Positions 1 to 7,935 are shown, numbered from the stretch's first letter. The stretch is 38,272 nucleotides of DNA from Pseudomonadales bacterium (GCA_013043705.1 JABDNS010000116.1:1-38272), one strand, 5' to 3'. Translations and numbers: made by a program. The notes: generated by a model not told the origin, from the sequence alone.

Positions 1-741
1 GTGCGCGCGGCACTGGAGCAGAGCGGTTTTGAAAATAGCCAGGTCGTCAACTTTGGCTCCGAGAGCGAGGTACTGGTGCGCCTGGGGCAAGCCAATACTG
101 CAGATCTTGGTGACCGTGTACTGGCTACATTGCGCGAGGCCACGCAAGCGAACGTTAACCTTAAGCGCATTGAATATGTTGGGCCGCAGGTCGGCGAGGA
201 GTTGCGCGAACAAGGTGGCCTGGGTTTATTGGTCGCGATTCTGGGTGTCATGCTTTACGTGGCGGTGCAATTCCAGTTCAAGTTCTCGCTCGGCGCCGTG
301 GCAGCTTTGATCCACGATGTGATTTTAACGCTCGGTTTGTTTTCATTGTTGCAGCTCGATTTTGATCTAACCGTGTTGGCCGCGCTGCTGGCAGTTATTG
401 GCTACTCGCTAAACGATACTATCGTAGTGGCAGACCGGATTCGGGAAAATTTCCGCATGTTGCGGCGCGAAGAACCCGAAGCGGTAATCAATCGATCGCT
501 CAATCAAACCCTGGGTCGAACCGTGATGACATCGCTTACCACTTTATTGGTGCTGACCTCGTTGTTTGTTTTTGGTGGCGACATTATTCACGGCTTTGCG
601 ACCGCGCTGATTTTTGGCGTTATTGTCGGCACCTATTCATCTATCTTCGTAGCCTCTGGCATGCTGCTAACATTAAAGGTTACCAAGGAAGACCTGATCG
701 TTCCGGTTCCGGAAAACGCCGATGTCGACTCCATGCCCTAA
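1..741 (+). CDS. secF: SecF, protein translocase subunit (5' end cut by window)
   Basis: This is the C-terminal part of SecF, the inner-membrane partner of SecD that uses the proton gradient to help the Sec translocon move proteins into the periplasm. The 246 visible residues include the conserved IEYVGPQVGEELREQG stretch just before a membrane helix, and GYSLNDTIVVADRIREN, the SecF form of the motif between two helices. About five hydrophobic segments can be seen. SecF is usually 300-320 residues, so about 70 N-terminal residues lie upstream of the window; the GTG at base 1 is only the first visible codon and not a supported start. secD would be expected directly upstream. The next gene, ppnN, follows after 97 bases. 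Confidence 0.95.
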   Translation: MRAALEQSGFENSQVVNFGSESEVLVRLGQANTADLGDRVLATLREATQANVNLKRIEYVGPQVGEELREQGGLGLLVAILGVMLYVAVQFQFKFSLGAVAALIHDVILTLGLFSLLQLDFDLTVLAALLAVIGYSLNDTIVVADRIRENFRMLRREEPEAVINRSLNQTLGRTVMTSLTTLLVLTSLFVFGGDIIHGFATALIFGVIVGTYSSIFVASGMLLTLKVTKEDLIVPVPENADVDSMP

Positions 742-838
742 GGCGCGTAGCTGTCGCCTATACTAAAATCAACGATAGCGCGCATGCGTCGCCAGCATGT
801 TTTCACATCGCGCCTTTTCAAGCCATTGAGATTAGTGC

Positions 839-2239
839 ATGAGTGTTCCCAGCATAGCCAAGCGCAATGGTGCGACCGTTGTTTCAACATCGGTTACACC
901 TGCTTCCAGCTTACAAATTCTTTCTCACCGCGAGGTAGAGCAGCTCTACGATGCAAGCCAGACCGAGCTGTATAGTATTTTCCGGCAGTGTTCGCTTGCG
1001 GTAATTAACTGCGGCAGTGCCGAAGACGATACCAGCAAGGTATTGGAAGAGTACGCCGATTTCGACATTAGCATTATCCAGCGCGAGCGTGGCATCAAAC
1101 TCGAGATTGTGAATGCACCGGCCAAGGCCTTTGTCGACGGTGAAATGATCCAGGGTATTCGCGAGCATTTGTTTGCGGTGTTGCGCGATATCGTTTTCGT
1201 GCAGAATGAACTGTACGCCAATCCGCATTACGACCTTAGTACCTCGCAAGGCACCACCGACGCAATTTTCAACATTATGCGCAACGCCGATGCGCTAATC
1301 GCAGAAAAGGAACCCAACCTGGTGGTCTGCTGGGGCGGCCACTCCATTGGTCGTGAGGAATACGATTACACCAAGAAAGTCGGTTACGAGTTGGGGCTGC
1401 GTGGCCTGGATATCTGCACTGGCTGTGGGCCAGGTGCAATGAAAGGACCCATGAAAGGCGCGGCCGTTGCGCACCGTAAGCAGCGTAACAGTAGGGGCCG
1501 CTATTTGGGTATTACCGAGCCCGGCATAATCGCTGCAGAGTCGCCCAACCCGGTTGTTAACGAGTTGGTGATCATGCCCGATATTGAAAAGCGACTCGAA
1601 GCTTTCGTGCGCGTGGGTCATGGCATACTGGTGTTTCCGGGCGGTGTTGGCACCGCAGAAGAAATTTTTTATTTGCTCGGGCTGCTATTGCACGAGGACA
1701 ACCGCGGCAAGCGCATTCCTTTAATTTTCACTGCACCGATAGAGTCGGCAGATTATTTCACCAGTATTGATGAGTTCATTGGCCTGACACTCGGCCCGGA
1801 AGCGCAGTCGATGTATGAAATTATCATCGGCGGCGCAGAGGAAGTGGCGAAACGCATGTCTAGCGGTATGCAGGATGTAAGACGTATTCGCCGCGAAGCG
1901 AAAGATGCTTATTATTTTAATTGGTCGTTAGTGGTGCCCAGGCAAATGCAATCGCCTTTTGTTGCGTCGCACCAGAGCATGGCGGCGCTGAGGCTGGAGG
2001 CGGGCGACTCAAAATTTGATACCGCGGTAAACATGCGTGCGATGTTCTCGGGTATTGTGGCGGGAAATGTCAAAGCCGAAGGTATTGCAGATATAGCTGC
2101 GCACGGAAATTACCAGATATCCGGTGATGCCCGGTTTATGCAAGCTATCGACGCGCTGTTGCAATCTTTTGTCGCGCAGGGCCGCATGAAAATAAATGCC
2201 AGTGCCTATCAACCCTGCTATGACATCGTTACCAGCTAG
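839..2239 (+). CDS. ppnN: PpnN (YgdH), nucleotide 5'-monophosphate nucleosidase
   Basis: PpnN cleaves the N-glycosidic bond of purine and pyrimidine nucleoside monophosphates to give a base and ribose 5-phosphate, and in E. coli is controlled by (p)ppGpp. The 466-residue product aligns by eye with E. coli PpnN (454 residues) along its whole length. The LOG/lysine-decarboxylase-like core shows WGGHSI (from residue 165), the ICTGCGPGAM loop, NELVIMPDIEKRLEAF and the phosphate-binding PGGVGTAEE (267-275). The C-terminal domain ends in the family's AYQPCYDI. The ATG at 839 fits the family length; the N-terminus is about 12 residues longer than in E. coli. It is convergent with the next minus-strand gene, with a 15-base gap. 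Confidence 0.95.
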   Translation: MSVPSIAKRNGATVVSTSVTPASSLQILSHREVEQLYDASQTELYSIFRQCSLAVINCGSAEDDTSKVLEEYADFDISIIQRERGIKLEIVNAPAKAFVDGEMIQGIREHLFAVLRDIVFVQNELYANPHYDLSTSQGTTDAIFNIMRNADALIAEKEPNLVVCWGGHSIGREEYDYTKKVGYELGLRGLDICTGCGPGAMKGPMKGAAVAHRKQRNSRGRYLGITEPGIIAAESPNPVVNELVIMPDIEKRLEAFVRVGHGILVFPGGVGTAEEIFYLLGLLLHEDNRGKRIPLIFTAPIESADYFTSIDEFIGLTLGPEAQSMYEIIIGGAEEVAKRMSSGMQDVRRIRREAKDAYYFNWSLVVPRQMQSPFVASHQSMAALRLEAGDSKFDTAVNMRAMFSGIVAGNVKAEGIADIAAHGNYQISGDARFMQAIDALLQSFVAQGRMKINASAYQPCYDIVTS

Positions 2240-2254
2240 TGCTACTGTTTTAAT

Positions 2255-2602
2255 TCAATCGTCAACCCAGACCCAGCGTAAAGGCTCGCCAAAGTCATCG
2301 TATATTAATCGCTTGCGCGGTTTTTTCTTGCGCGCGGATGGTGCCGGTGTTTTCACTTTCTTCCGCTTTCGGTTTTCCAGTGAGTCGACTACGTCCGTCA
2401 GGTAGGTACGCTCGCTGGCGGGCTGGGACTTGCCCTGCCAGTTTTCCCGCCTGAACGGCGATTTGAATGGTCCGGAGGCTGCATCGCGACTGCTCACGCC
2501 TTTCGGGATTTGCTTTACCGCTTGCCCTTCGGTCAGGTATTCGCGGGTCTGGCGCTCAATTTCTTCGCGCAGCTTTTTTTTGCTATCCGGTTTTTTAATC
2601 AT
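2255..2602 (-). CDS. Small basic protein with SutA-like RNA-polymerase-binding segment
   Basis: This 115-residue, strongly basic protein begins MIKKPDSKKKLREEIERQTR and continues EYLTEGQAVKQIPKGVS. That N-terminal pattern (helix with Glu/Arg, then YLTEGQAVKQIP) resembles the segment by which Pseudomonas SutA, a small transcription modulator of slow growth, contacts RNA polymerase. Unlike SutA it lacks a long acidic N-terminal tail and instead has a Lys/Arg-rich C-terminal half (RKRKKVKTPAPSARKKKPRKR) ending in RWVWVDD. The ATG at 2602 is chosen because it starts the similar region; a TTG 12 codons upstream is also open. No strong Shine-Dalgarno sequence is visible. It may be transcribed with the DUF6316 and TlpA-like genes upstream. 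The family link is by eye; a role in transcription is inference. Confidence 0.6.
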   Translation of the reverse strand: MIKKPDSKKKLREEIERQTREYLTEGQAVKQIPKGVSSRDAASGPFKSPFRRENWQGKSQPASERTYLTDVVDSLENRKRKKVKTPAPSARKKKPRKRLIYDDFGEPLRWVWVDD

Positions 2603-2758
2603 TTCAGAGCTGTGTCTTAGCGCGCTGCAAAAAGGCAATGCAAACGACTAGTCTAACAAAAGCGCCGGAACAGCTAAATAAGCAGGCAGGAAAAGTGCAA
2701 GGCTACGCGTGTTGTAGCCCTGCAGGTCGAATTGGGTCTGTGAATTGACGTCTGGAAT

Positions 2759-3088
2759 TTAACCCAGCAGGTTGGCTTTGGCGCTATGCCAGTCGACCAC
2801 GTTGTTAATTGCTGGCTTTTCGCCGTCAGAAACCAGGTAGCTTCCAGCGGGGTAGAGTGGGCTTTCGGGTGCTTGCGTTTTAGGGCTATGCGCCTTCGCG
2901 CTGCTGGCGCTTTCTTGCAGGTAGATTTGCAGTGCCATTTCTGCGGCTGCACGTACAGCGAACGGGCCCTGCAGCTGGTGCTCGCGCGTCATGAAATACC
3001 ACTGGCCGCTGATGTCGACAAAACGGGATGTCTGCACGGGGTCGTTGAAAGGTGCATCGGTTTTTCGAATCGAGGGCGTATCGCTCAT
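2759..3088 (-). CDS. DUF6316-type small protein
   Basis: A 109-residue soluble protein starting MSDTPSIRKTDAPFNDPVQT. The centre, RFVDISGQWYFMTREHQLQG followed by PFAVRAAAEMALQIYL, has the pattern I associate with DUF6316 proteins of Pseudomonas and relatives: WYF.TRE....GPF.....A. The remaining C-terminal part is low in recognisable features. The ATG at 3088 is preferred over the longer reading (from 3202) because AGGAT lies about 8 bases upstream and the similarity begins after it. The extra upstream residues would form an isolated hydrophobic helix. Function is unknown. It sits between the TlpA-like lipoprotein and the SutA-like gene, all on the minus strand, but the 215-base gap upstream makes a shared transcript uncertain. 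Confidence 0.65.
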   Translation of the reverse strand: MSDTPSIRKTDAPFNDPVQTSRFVDISGQWYFMTREHQLQGPFAVRAAAEMALQIYLQESASSAKAHSPKTQAPESPLYPAGSYLVSDGEKPAINNVVDWHSAKANLLG

Positions 3089-3242
3089 GTGTTGATCCTG
3101 TTGCTTCGCTATCGAGGGGTGGTGCCAGTATTTAGCGAATTTCAGGCCGAATAGCTTCAAAATGAATAATATCAATAGCTTACGCGATTTTTCTAAAAAC
3201 ATACGTAGTTATGGTACAGGCTGGTTGTAAATAGATTCGACG

Positions 3243-3290
3243 CCTGGCCGGCTGCGCTGTAATCCGTTTTGCAAACCGGGCCCGGCCAGG
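3243..3290. repeat. Nine-base inverted repeat between tlpA-like and DUF6316 genes
   Basis: CCTGGCCGG at 3243-3251 is matched exactly by its complement CCGGCCAGG at 3282-3290, with 30 bases between. It lies just 3' of the TlpA-like gene on the minus strand. No run of T follows the minus-strand stem, so it is not a classic intrinsic terminator; it could slow or stabilise the transcript end. Confidence 0.4.
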
Positions 3291-3303
3291 TTCGGCGTTT
3301 TTA

Positions 3304-3822
3304 TCAGCGGGCGTCAGCGGGCGTGCTTTGTTGCAACCTTTGGATACGAGAGAGTAGCGAGTCGGTGGTTTGTGGGCCCACCAGCACCGCCGCGAGTTCG
3401 CCCGACGGGTTAAATAAGTAAGTCGCCGGCAATGCGCTGGGGCGGGACAGGCGTAACGCATCCCCCGGGTCTTGTTCAAGCTGCAAAAAACCAATGCCCA
3501 TTTGCTGCGCAAGCGTTTGCAGTTGCTGGCCTGCAACGCGATCAAAATTTACGCCAAGCACTTTTATCGTATCAGCGTGGTCTTGCTGCAGTGCGTTTAA
3601 CTCGGGTATTTCTTTAATACAGGGCACGCACCACTCAGCCCAGTAATTGATGAGCACCCATTTGCCGGCGAATTCGGCGATTGGTGAATCGCCCGCAACA
3701 TCGGGTTTTGGCCCACAGCCCTGTAATAGTAACAGCAAAATAAACGGTAACAGCACAGAGCGCAGCACGATCTGCGCCTGTTGCGATAATGGTGGTGATA
3801 CTAATGAACAAGAATACGTCAT
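3304..3822 (-). CDS. TlpA/ResA-like thioredoxin-fold lipoprotein
   Basis: A 172-residue exported thiol-disulfide protein. A hydrophobic stretch ends in a lipobox with Cys36 (LLLLLQGC), so it is probably a membrane-anchored lipoprotein of the periplasm. The thioredoxin active site is WCVPC with Cys65 and Cys68, in the TlpA-like context VLINYWAEWCVPCIKEIPEL. The cis-proline region reads ALPATYLFNPSGE. Such proteins reduce cysteines in periplasmic partners. The ATG at 3822 gives a rather long N-terminus before the hydrophobic core and has no obvious Shine-Dalgarno; an internal GTG (residue 19) would give a more normal lipoprotein signal. It diverges from arsC, whose start is only 50 bases away. 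A specific partner cannot be told from context. Confidence 0.85.
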   Translation of the reverse strand: MTYSCSLVSPPLSQQAQIVLRSVLLPFILLLLLQGCGPKPDVAGDSPIAEFAGKWVLINYWAEWCVPCIKEIPELNALQQDHADTIKVLGVNFDRVAGQQLQTLAQQMGIGFLQLEQDPGDALRLSRPSALPATYLFNPSGELAAVLVGPQTTDSLLSRIQRLQQSTPADAR

Positions 3823-3871
3823 GCTAATATGCTGCGCTGAAAAAAATCATACCCAGAGAGCCAAGCCGCCA

Positions 3872-4213
3872 GTGAAAATATACCACAATCCCAAATGTTC
3901 CAAATCGCGACAGACGCTGGCACTGATTGAAGCGGCGGGCATCGAGCCGGAAATTGTTTTGTATTTGCAAAGCCCACCTTCAAAAAGTGAACTTGCGGCG
4001 GTGCTTAAACAGCTTGGCATACCCGCACGCGGCTTACTGCGCAAGGGTGAAGACGAGTACAAGTCGCTCAATTTGGCCGACCCCGGCAAAAGCGAGGCTG
4101 AGATCATAGCGGCGATGTGTAGCCACCCCAGGCTTATCGAGCGCCCTATCGTGGTAGAAGGCGGCCGTGCGGTGCTGGGCAGGCCGCCTGAAAATGTGCA
4201 AGCGTTGTTGTAG
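3872..4213 (+). CDS. arsC: ArsC family reductase (glutaredoxin-linked arsenate reductase type)
   Basis: A 113-residue protein matching the ArsC/YffB family: VKIYHNPKCSKSRQTLALIE carries the active-site Cys9 in the PKCSKSR form typical of ArsC, and the C-terminal half has GEDEYKSLNL and IERPIVVEGGRAVLGRPPE. ArsC reduces arsenate to arsenite using glutathione and glutaredoxin. No arsenic efflux or arsR gene is nearby, so arsenate may not be its real substrate here. The reading frame is open further upstream to an ATG at 3821, but family similarity starts exactly at the GTG at 3872. Its stop codon overlaps the start of the DUF2069 gene, so the two are probably translated together. Confidence 0.85.
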   Translation: MKIYHNPKCSKSRQTLALIEAAGIEPEIVLYLQSPPSKSELAAVLKQLGIPARGLLRKGEDEYKSLNLADPGKSEAEIIAAMCSHPRLIERPIVVEGGRAVLGRPPENVQALL

Positions 4214-4626
4214 TGGTGCCGCAGATCGAAACTTCCTATTACCGTATTGCGCGCGGCACAACCCTGTTGAGCTACGTCGCGCTATTGGCAACGATTGGTT
4301 TTGGTGCCTGGTTTTATGGCCCCGCGGGCGTTGCCGCAAAATTGGCGTTGTGGCTGCTTGCCATAGCGGGTCTGCTACTGGTGCTGCCTGGCCTTATTCG
4401 CGGCAGCAAAAGAAGTTACCAGTGGCTGTGCTTTATTTTGCTGATGTATTTTATCTGGTACGTGCAGGCTGTGTTTTCCTTTGGCAGCGGTGATGTAATG
4501 CCAGAACAAGTGCAGTCGATGGCTGATGTGCTGCGGGTAAGCGCCACCGCCAACGAACTCACGGCGCTGGCGTTTACGATAATTTGTTTCTGCGCGGCAA
4601 TGTTTGCCGCCAGAGGCAAACAATAG
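4213..4626 (+). CDS. DUF2069 inner-membrane protein
   Basis: A 137-residue membrane protein with four hydrophobic segments (about residues 17-35, 42-60, 70-88 and 115-132). RGSKRSYQWLCFILLMYFIW is the hallmark stretch of DUF2069 proteins, in which a charged Tyr-containing loop precedes a helix with YFI. The start is a GTG whose first base is the last base of the arsC stop (or the GTG three bases on). In other gammaproteobacteria I recall DUF2069 near arsC and wrbA; no wrbA is present here. The function is unknown. Confidence 0.8.
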   Translation: MVPQIETSYYRIARGTTLLSYVALLATIGFGAWFYGPAGVAAKLALWLLAIAGLLLVLPGLIRGSKRSYQWLCFILLMYFIWYVQAVFSFGSGDVMPEQVQSMADVLRVSATANELTALAFTIICFCAAMFAARGKQ

Positions 4627-4684
4627 CGCCGGCCAGGATATTCAAGCTGCCAGCACGCCGCATGGCCAGGCGCGCTAAGCAGCT

Positions 4685-5044
4685 TTACAGTGGCGCTGCT
4701 TTGCCGCTAATTTTATAGGCCAGCGCAATAATCTGCGCAATGATCACATACAGTTCGTGCGGAATCTGTTCGCCCAGGTCGAGCGCGGCGAGCATTTCGG
4801 TGAGCTCGGCGTTTTCGTATAACGGCACACCGCTCGCGCGCGCCAGTGCAATAATCTCTTCGGCCAGTTGGCCACTGCCACTCGCGGTAACCTGCGGCGC
4901 TCGCTTGCCATCGTATTGCAGCGCAATGGCGCGCTGGTACTGCTCTATGGCTTGCTTTTGTTGTGCCGGTTTTTCCACAGCTTGCTGACGCTTGCCCGGC
5001 GGCGCGTCGGGCCTTTGAGGCTTGCCTTGATCGTCTTCACTCAT
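4685..5044 (-). CDS. Orphan FlhB C-terminal-domain protein (FlhB-like)
   Basis: A 119-residue soluble protein equal to the cytoplasmic C-terminal domain of FlhB/YscU, the substrate-specificity switch of flagellar and type III export. RAIALQYDGKRAPQVTASG aligns with the FlhB stretch YAVALKY..., and GVPLYENAELTEML, LGEQIPHELY and the closing helix AQIIALAY all match. The FlhB membrane domain is absent. The self-cleaving NPTH motif is also absent: the aligned positions read EQYQ, so autocleavage is not expected. The N-terminus is polar and Gln-rich. An AGGAG about 12 bases before the ATG at 5044 overlaps the end of the FliK-like gene, eight bases upstream, so the two are coupled. It probably works with that FliK-like protein, but the role is unproven. 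Confidence 0.85.
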   Translation of the reverse strand: MSEDDQGKPQRPDAPPGKRQQAVEKPAQQKQAIEQYQRAIALQYDGKRAPQVTASGSGQLAEEIIALARASGVPLYENAELTEMLAALDLGEQIPHELYVIIAQIIALAYKISGKAAPL

Positions 5045-5052
5045 GCGCTGGT

Positions 5053-7020
5053 TTAGCTCCTGGTATCGAGCAAATGGCTCTGCAACAGATTTACCGCGCT
5101 GCGATCGCTGCTTTGCGGTGGCTCACCGGTGCGACATTGCAAGCTTTGTACTTCCAAGCCCAGTTGCGAGAGTTGCTCGCCAACCTCAATCAGCTCTTTT
5201 TCCACTCGATCGGCGAGCGCCGTTTCACTGGCCCAAAGCACAGCGGCCATGCGCGCTTTGTGCAGGCTTGCCAGCGCGGTTAGTTCGCCGAGTTCTTCCA
5301 GGTCAAAGCGCAAGCGCACATTCCACGTTGTTTCTTGCGGCTTGGCAGAGTTCTTTTTCTGCTCTCTATCAACGTGCAAATCAATAATGGCCAGGCGTTG
5401 GTCCAGCCATAACGGTATTTCAAGATTAAGTGACTGGTTGATTGACGGGTCTGCCTGGTTGGCTATCTGGCTGCCAACCGCAATCAACTGCTGGGTTTGC
5501 AAGCGCGCTGAGGCACCGAGCGCGTGCCGCAGCAGCTGCATTAACGCATCTCCATCCGGGTTGCGCGTGTTGCCGCCTGGTTGGGCGACGGATTCGGCCA
5601 TCCGCGCGATTTCGCTTCCCTGCAGGAAATGTGGATCAAGTTCAGCCGCGGTAGCGGTGGCTTTGTTGCCAGCCAGCAGGCCTTTTTGCAGGTTACCTAG
5701 CAATTGCAACAATGCATGTTTGTAATCGCGTTGCTTGGCGGTGTCTACTTCCAGTTTTGCAATCGCGTCGAGCGTTAAACTGCCAGGTGGGTTGGCGATT
5801 GAGCTAGTGCTGCTTTTGCCGGCAGTCGCTGCGCCTTCTACGGTGTTGCGCGCACGCAATGCGCCCGCGACTAACGCAAGTTTTCGTTCGTAAAACGCGC
5901 CGCTATCTTGCAGTGCGCGTTTCAGCCCGACAGGATTTTGCAGCTCTTGCAGGGTAGGGATACTAGCGGCCAGTGTTTGTGCTGCGCTGCGAATGCCCGG
6001 CGCCAGCAGTGCTGAATTAGAGGCTGTATTGGATGCTGTGTTGGCTGTGGTGTTGGATGTCGTAGCGGGTGCGGCAGCAGCCGGAGCGCCGCCTGGGAGT
6101 GGGTTCGCTTGCGCAGTAGTGTTGGCGGATACAGCCGCCCCGGCGGCAAAGCCGGCTTGGGTGTTGATGTTCGCAGGCGAGGCGCTGCCGGCGCTGGGCT
6201 GCTTCGAGAGCTTGCTTCCGTTTTGTAACAACGCGGCCAGTGCTGAAGGTAAGTTGTCGCGCGGTGTTTGCCTGGGCAAGACGTCGCGCAGCGACGAGCC
6301 TATGAGTTCGCTAGCGTCGCCGCGCTGGCTCTGGGCTGTTAAGGGGCTCTGGGCAGTTAATCCGCTCCGGGCTGTTAAAGCACTCTGCGCGCCGGCCTGG
6401 TTGCTGGCAACGCTTGCTTGTATGTTTTGACTAGTGGCTGTGCCAGCTGCGCTACTGCTACCCGGTTGGGTATTTACAGCGAGGGCATTGCTACTGTTTG
6501 GCAAGCCCGCGCTCGCAGTTTGCCCCAACTGGCTAGCACCGAGAACCTGCACTTGCTGGCTATTGTTCACCACCAATTGGAGCAGCTGGCCTTTGCGCGG
6601 CGCCACGCTCGATACCAGCGCTAGCTGTTGCTTGCCTAGCGACAGCGTAATTAAATACTGCGCGGCCGCGGTCGCGGCGCTAGTCGTTTTTGACGTGCCT
6701 GCTGCAGTGGGTGTGTTACCTGGCGCTGTGGGTCTGGCGGTAGTCGAGTTGGCCGTGTTATCGGCTCCCGTTGCCGCTTGTTTGCCCGCGGGCTGGGCGT
6801 TGTCCGCAGCTACGGGCCTACCCGACGACGTGGCAGGCGTCGCGCTGGTTTCGCGAATCAGCACGTTGATAACGCGTGCCTGCAGCTGCTTGCCGGCGTT
6901 TTCGGCAAGGATTTGCACCGTATTGCTATTCGCAGCCTGCAAGCGCAGCCCATTGCCGGCATTGTTGGCTGAGGCGTTGTTCGACAGCTCGCCCGGCGGT
7001 GAGCCGGTGGGGTTGACCAT
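5053..7020 (-). CDS. FliK-like hook-length control family protein
   Basis: A 655-residue protein. Roughly the first 450 residues are low in order and rich in Ala, Thr, Ser, Asn and Gln, as in FliK rulers. The last ~110 residues match the FliK C-terminal domain (Flg_hook): LWLDQRLAIIDLHVDREQ, then TWNVRLRFDLEELGELTALA and a closing helix with LGLEVQSLQCRTGEPP. FliK measures hook length and switches the export gate by contacting FlhB, which suits the neighbouring FlhB-like gene. The ATG at 7020 has GAGG about 8 bases upstream; a GTG four codons earlier lacks this. No hook, basal body or motor gene is in the window. It diverges from ccmA. Confidence 0.85.
   Translation of the reverse strand: MVNPTGSPPGELSNNASANNAGNGLRLQAANSNTVQILAENAGKQLQARVINVLIRETSATPATSSGRPVAADNAQPAGKQAATGADNTANSTTARPTAPGNTPTAAGTSKTTSAATAAAQYLITLSLGKQQLALVSSVAPRKGQLLQLVVNNSQQVQVLGASQLGQTASAGLPNSSNALAVNTQPGSSSAAGTATSQNIQASVASNQAGAQSALTARSGLTAQSPLTAQSQRGDASELIGSSLRDVLPRQTPRDNLPSALAALLQNGSKLSKQPSAGSASPANINTQAGFAAGAAVSANTTAQANPLPGGAPAAAAPATTSNTTANTASNTASNSALLAPGIRSAAQTLAASIPTLQELQNPVGLKRALQDSGAFYERKLALVAGALRARNTVEGAATAGKSSTSSIANPPGSLTLDAIAKLEVDTAKQRDYKHALLQLLGNLQKGLLAGNKATATAAELDPHFLQGSEIARMAESVAQPGGNTRNPDGDALMQLLRHALGASARLQTQQLIAVGSQIANQADPSINQSLNLEIPLWLDQRLAIIDLHVDREQKKNSAKPQETTWNVRLRFDLEELGELTALASLHKARMAAVLWASETALADRVEKELIEVGEQLSQLGLEVQSLQCRTGEPPQSSDRSAVNLLQSHLLDTRS
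6328..6381. repeat. Three tandem 18-base repeats inside the FliK-like gene
   Basis: Units at 6328-6345, 6346-6363 and 6364-6381 differ at only a few bases (gctctgggctgttaaggg and variants). On the coding strand they give the six-residue repeat SxLTA(R/Q) three times, inside the disordered part of the FliK-like protein. This fits slippage-driven length change in a ruler region. Confidence 0.75.
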
Positions 7021-7125
7021 AGTGGGCCTCACAGGCCATTTGGGTAATCGGCTGCGGCGAACCGGGCTGCGGTTCGCTATTACTGCAGGTCAATGACAAC
7101 CGCTGTGCAATGGCACTGCTTCACA

Positions 7126-7152
7126 TTGATAGATAGAAGTTTACTATATAAT
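7126..7152 (+). promoter_or_regulatory. Probable sigma70-type promoter of the ccm operon
   Basis: TTGATA (7126-7131) and a perfect TATAAT (7147-7152) are separated by 15 bases, slightly short of the ideal 17. The predicted start point near 7159 lies about 80 bases before the chosen ccmA start codon. It also argues against the much earlier TTG at 7161 as the ccmA start. Confidence 0.5.
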
Positions 7153-7241
7153 TCCTGCACTTGGATCTGTTGTCCGATTCGTTTGCTGGCGTGTCGGTTG
7201 CAGCCAGCCAACTGCCAACCCGCCGATGGAGCACCGGATTT

Positions 7242-7910
7242 TTGTCTAATCAAGCGGCCACGCTCGAGCTGCACGCGCTGTCTTGCGAGCGCGACGGGCG
7301 TCTGCTGTTCGATAAACTCGAACAGCGCATCGACAGCGGTACCGCGCTGCGCGTACATGGCGCCAATGGCAGCGGCAAAACCACGCTGCTAAAAATCGTC
7401 GCGGGCTTGCGCAGCGAGTTTGAAGGCAGCGTGCTTTGGCGCGGCCAGCGCACCAGCGCCTTCGGCCAACGCTTCCGCAGTGAACTTTTTTTCCTCGGCC
7501 ATTGCGTAGGCATTAAAGCGGCGCTGACGCCACGCGAAAATCTGCAGTGGTGGTTGTCTTTGCAATCGAGCGGCAGCCAGGCTAGCGCAATAGCGGATGG
7601 CCACAGCGTTGAGCAGGCGTTAATCCAGTTCGGTTTAGGCGGCATGCTCGACACGCCGTGCACCAGGCTGTCGGCGGGGCAGCAGCGCCGCGCAGCGCTG
7701 GCCAGGCTCTGTTTGGCCAGGCAAGCACTGTGGGTGTTGGACGAGCCGGCAACTGCTGTCGATGCAGAGGGTATTGGTTTGCTAGAGCGTTTATGCGAAG
7801 CGCACCTGCAGCGTGGCGGTTTGCTGTTGTTAACCACCCATCAGCAATTGCAAATAAATGGCCTGCGCGAAATTGAACTGTCGGTACCAACAGCGGATTT
7901 GCGTCGATGA
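7242..7910 (+). CDS. ccmA: CcmA, ATPase of the haem-handling ABC transporter
   Basis: CcmA is the ATP-binding subunit of the CcmAB(CD) complex, which releases holo-CcmE during cytochrome c maturation. Walker A is GANGSGKTTL, the signature is LSAGQQRR, Walker B is LWVLDEPATAVD, and a switch histidine sits in LLTTHQQ. LELHALSCERDGRLLF matches the N-terminus of E. coli CcmA (ELLCERDERTLF). No in-frame ATG exists; the TTG at 7242 is chosen because GGAG lies 10 bases upstream and it gives 222 residues, near the usual 205-215. The frame is open upstream to a TTG at 7161. First gene of a nine-gene operon; ccmB follows after 25 bases. Confidence 0.92.
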   Translation: MSNQAATLELHALSCERDGRLLFDKLEQRIDSGTALRVHGANGSGKTTLLKIVAGLRSEFEGSVLWRGQRTSAFGQRFRSELFFLGHCVGIKAALTPRENLQWWLSLQSSGSQASAIADGHSVEQALIQFGLGGMLDTPCTRLSAGQQRRAALARLCLARQALWVLDEPATAVDAEGIGLLERLCEAHLQRGGLLLLTTHQQLQINGLREIELSVPTADLRR

Positions 7911-7935
7911 ACTTGTTGCAAGTGAGTGAACAACG

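Noticed and set aside
742-838. Possible terminator after secF (AGGCG ... CGCCT)
   Set aside because: Only five base pairs around a nine-base loop and no T-run; too weak to call.
3872-4213. Arsenic resistance operon
   Set aside because: The ArsC-like gene stands without arsR, arsB or acr3, so only a family assignment is justified.
6434-7096. 220-codon plus-strand open frame
   Set aside because: Antisense to the Ala/Thr-rich part of the FliK-like gene, whose codon pattern naturally leaves the other strand open.
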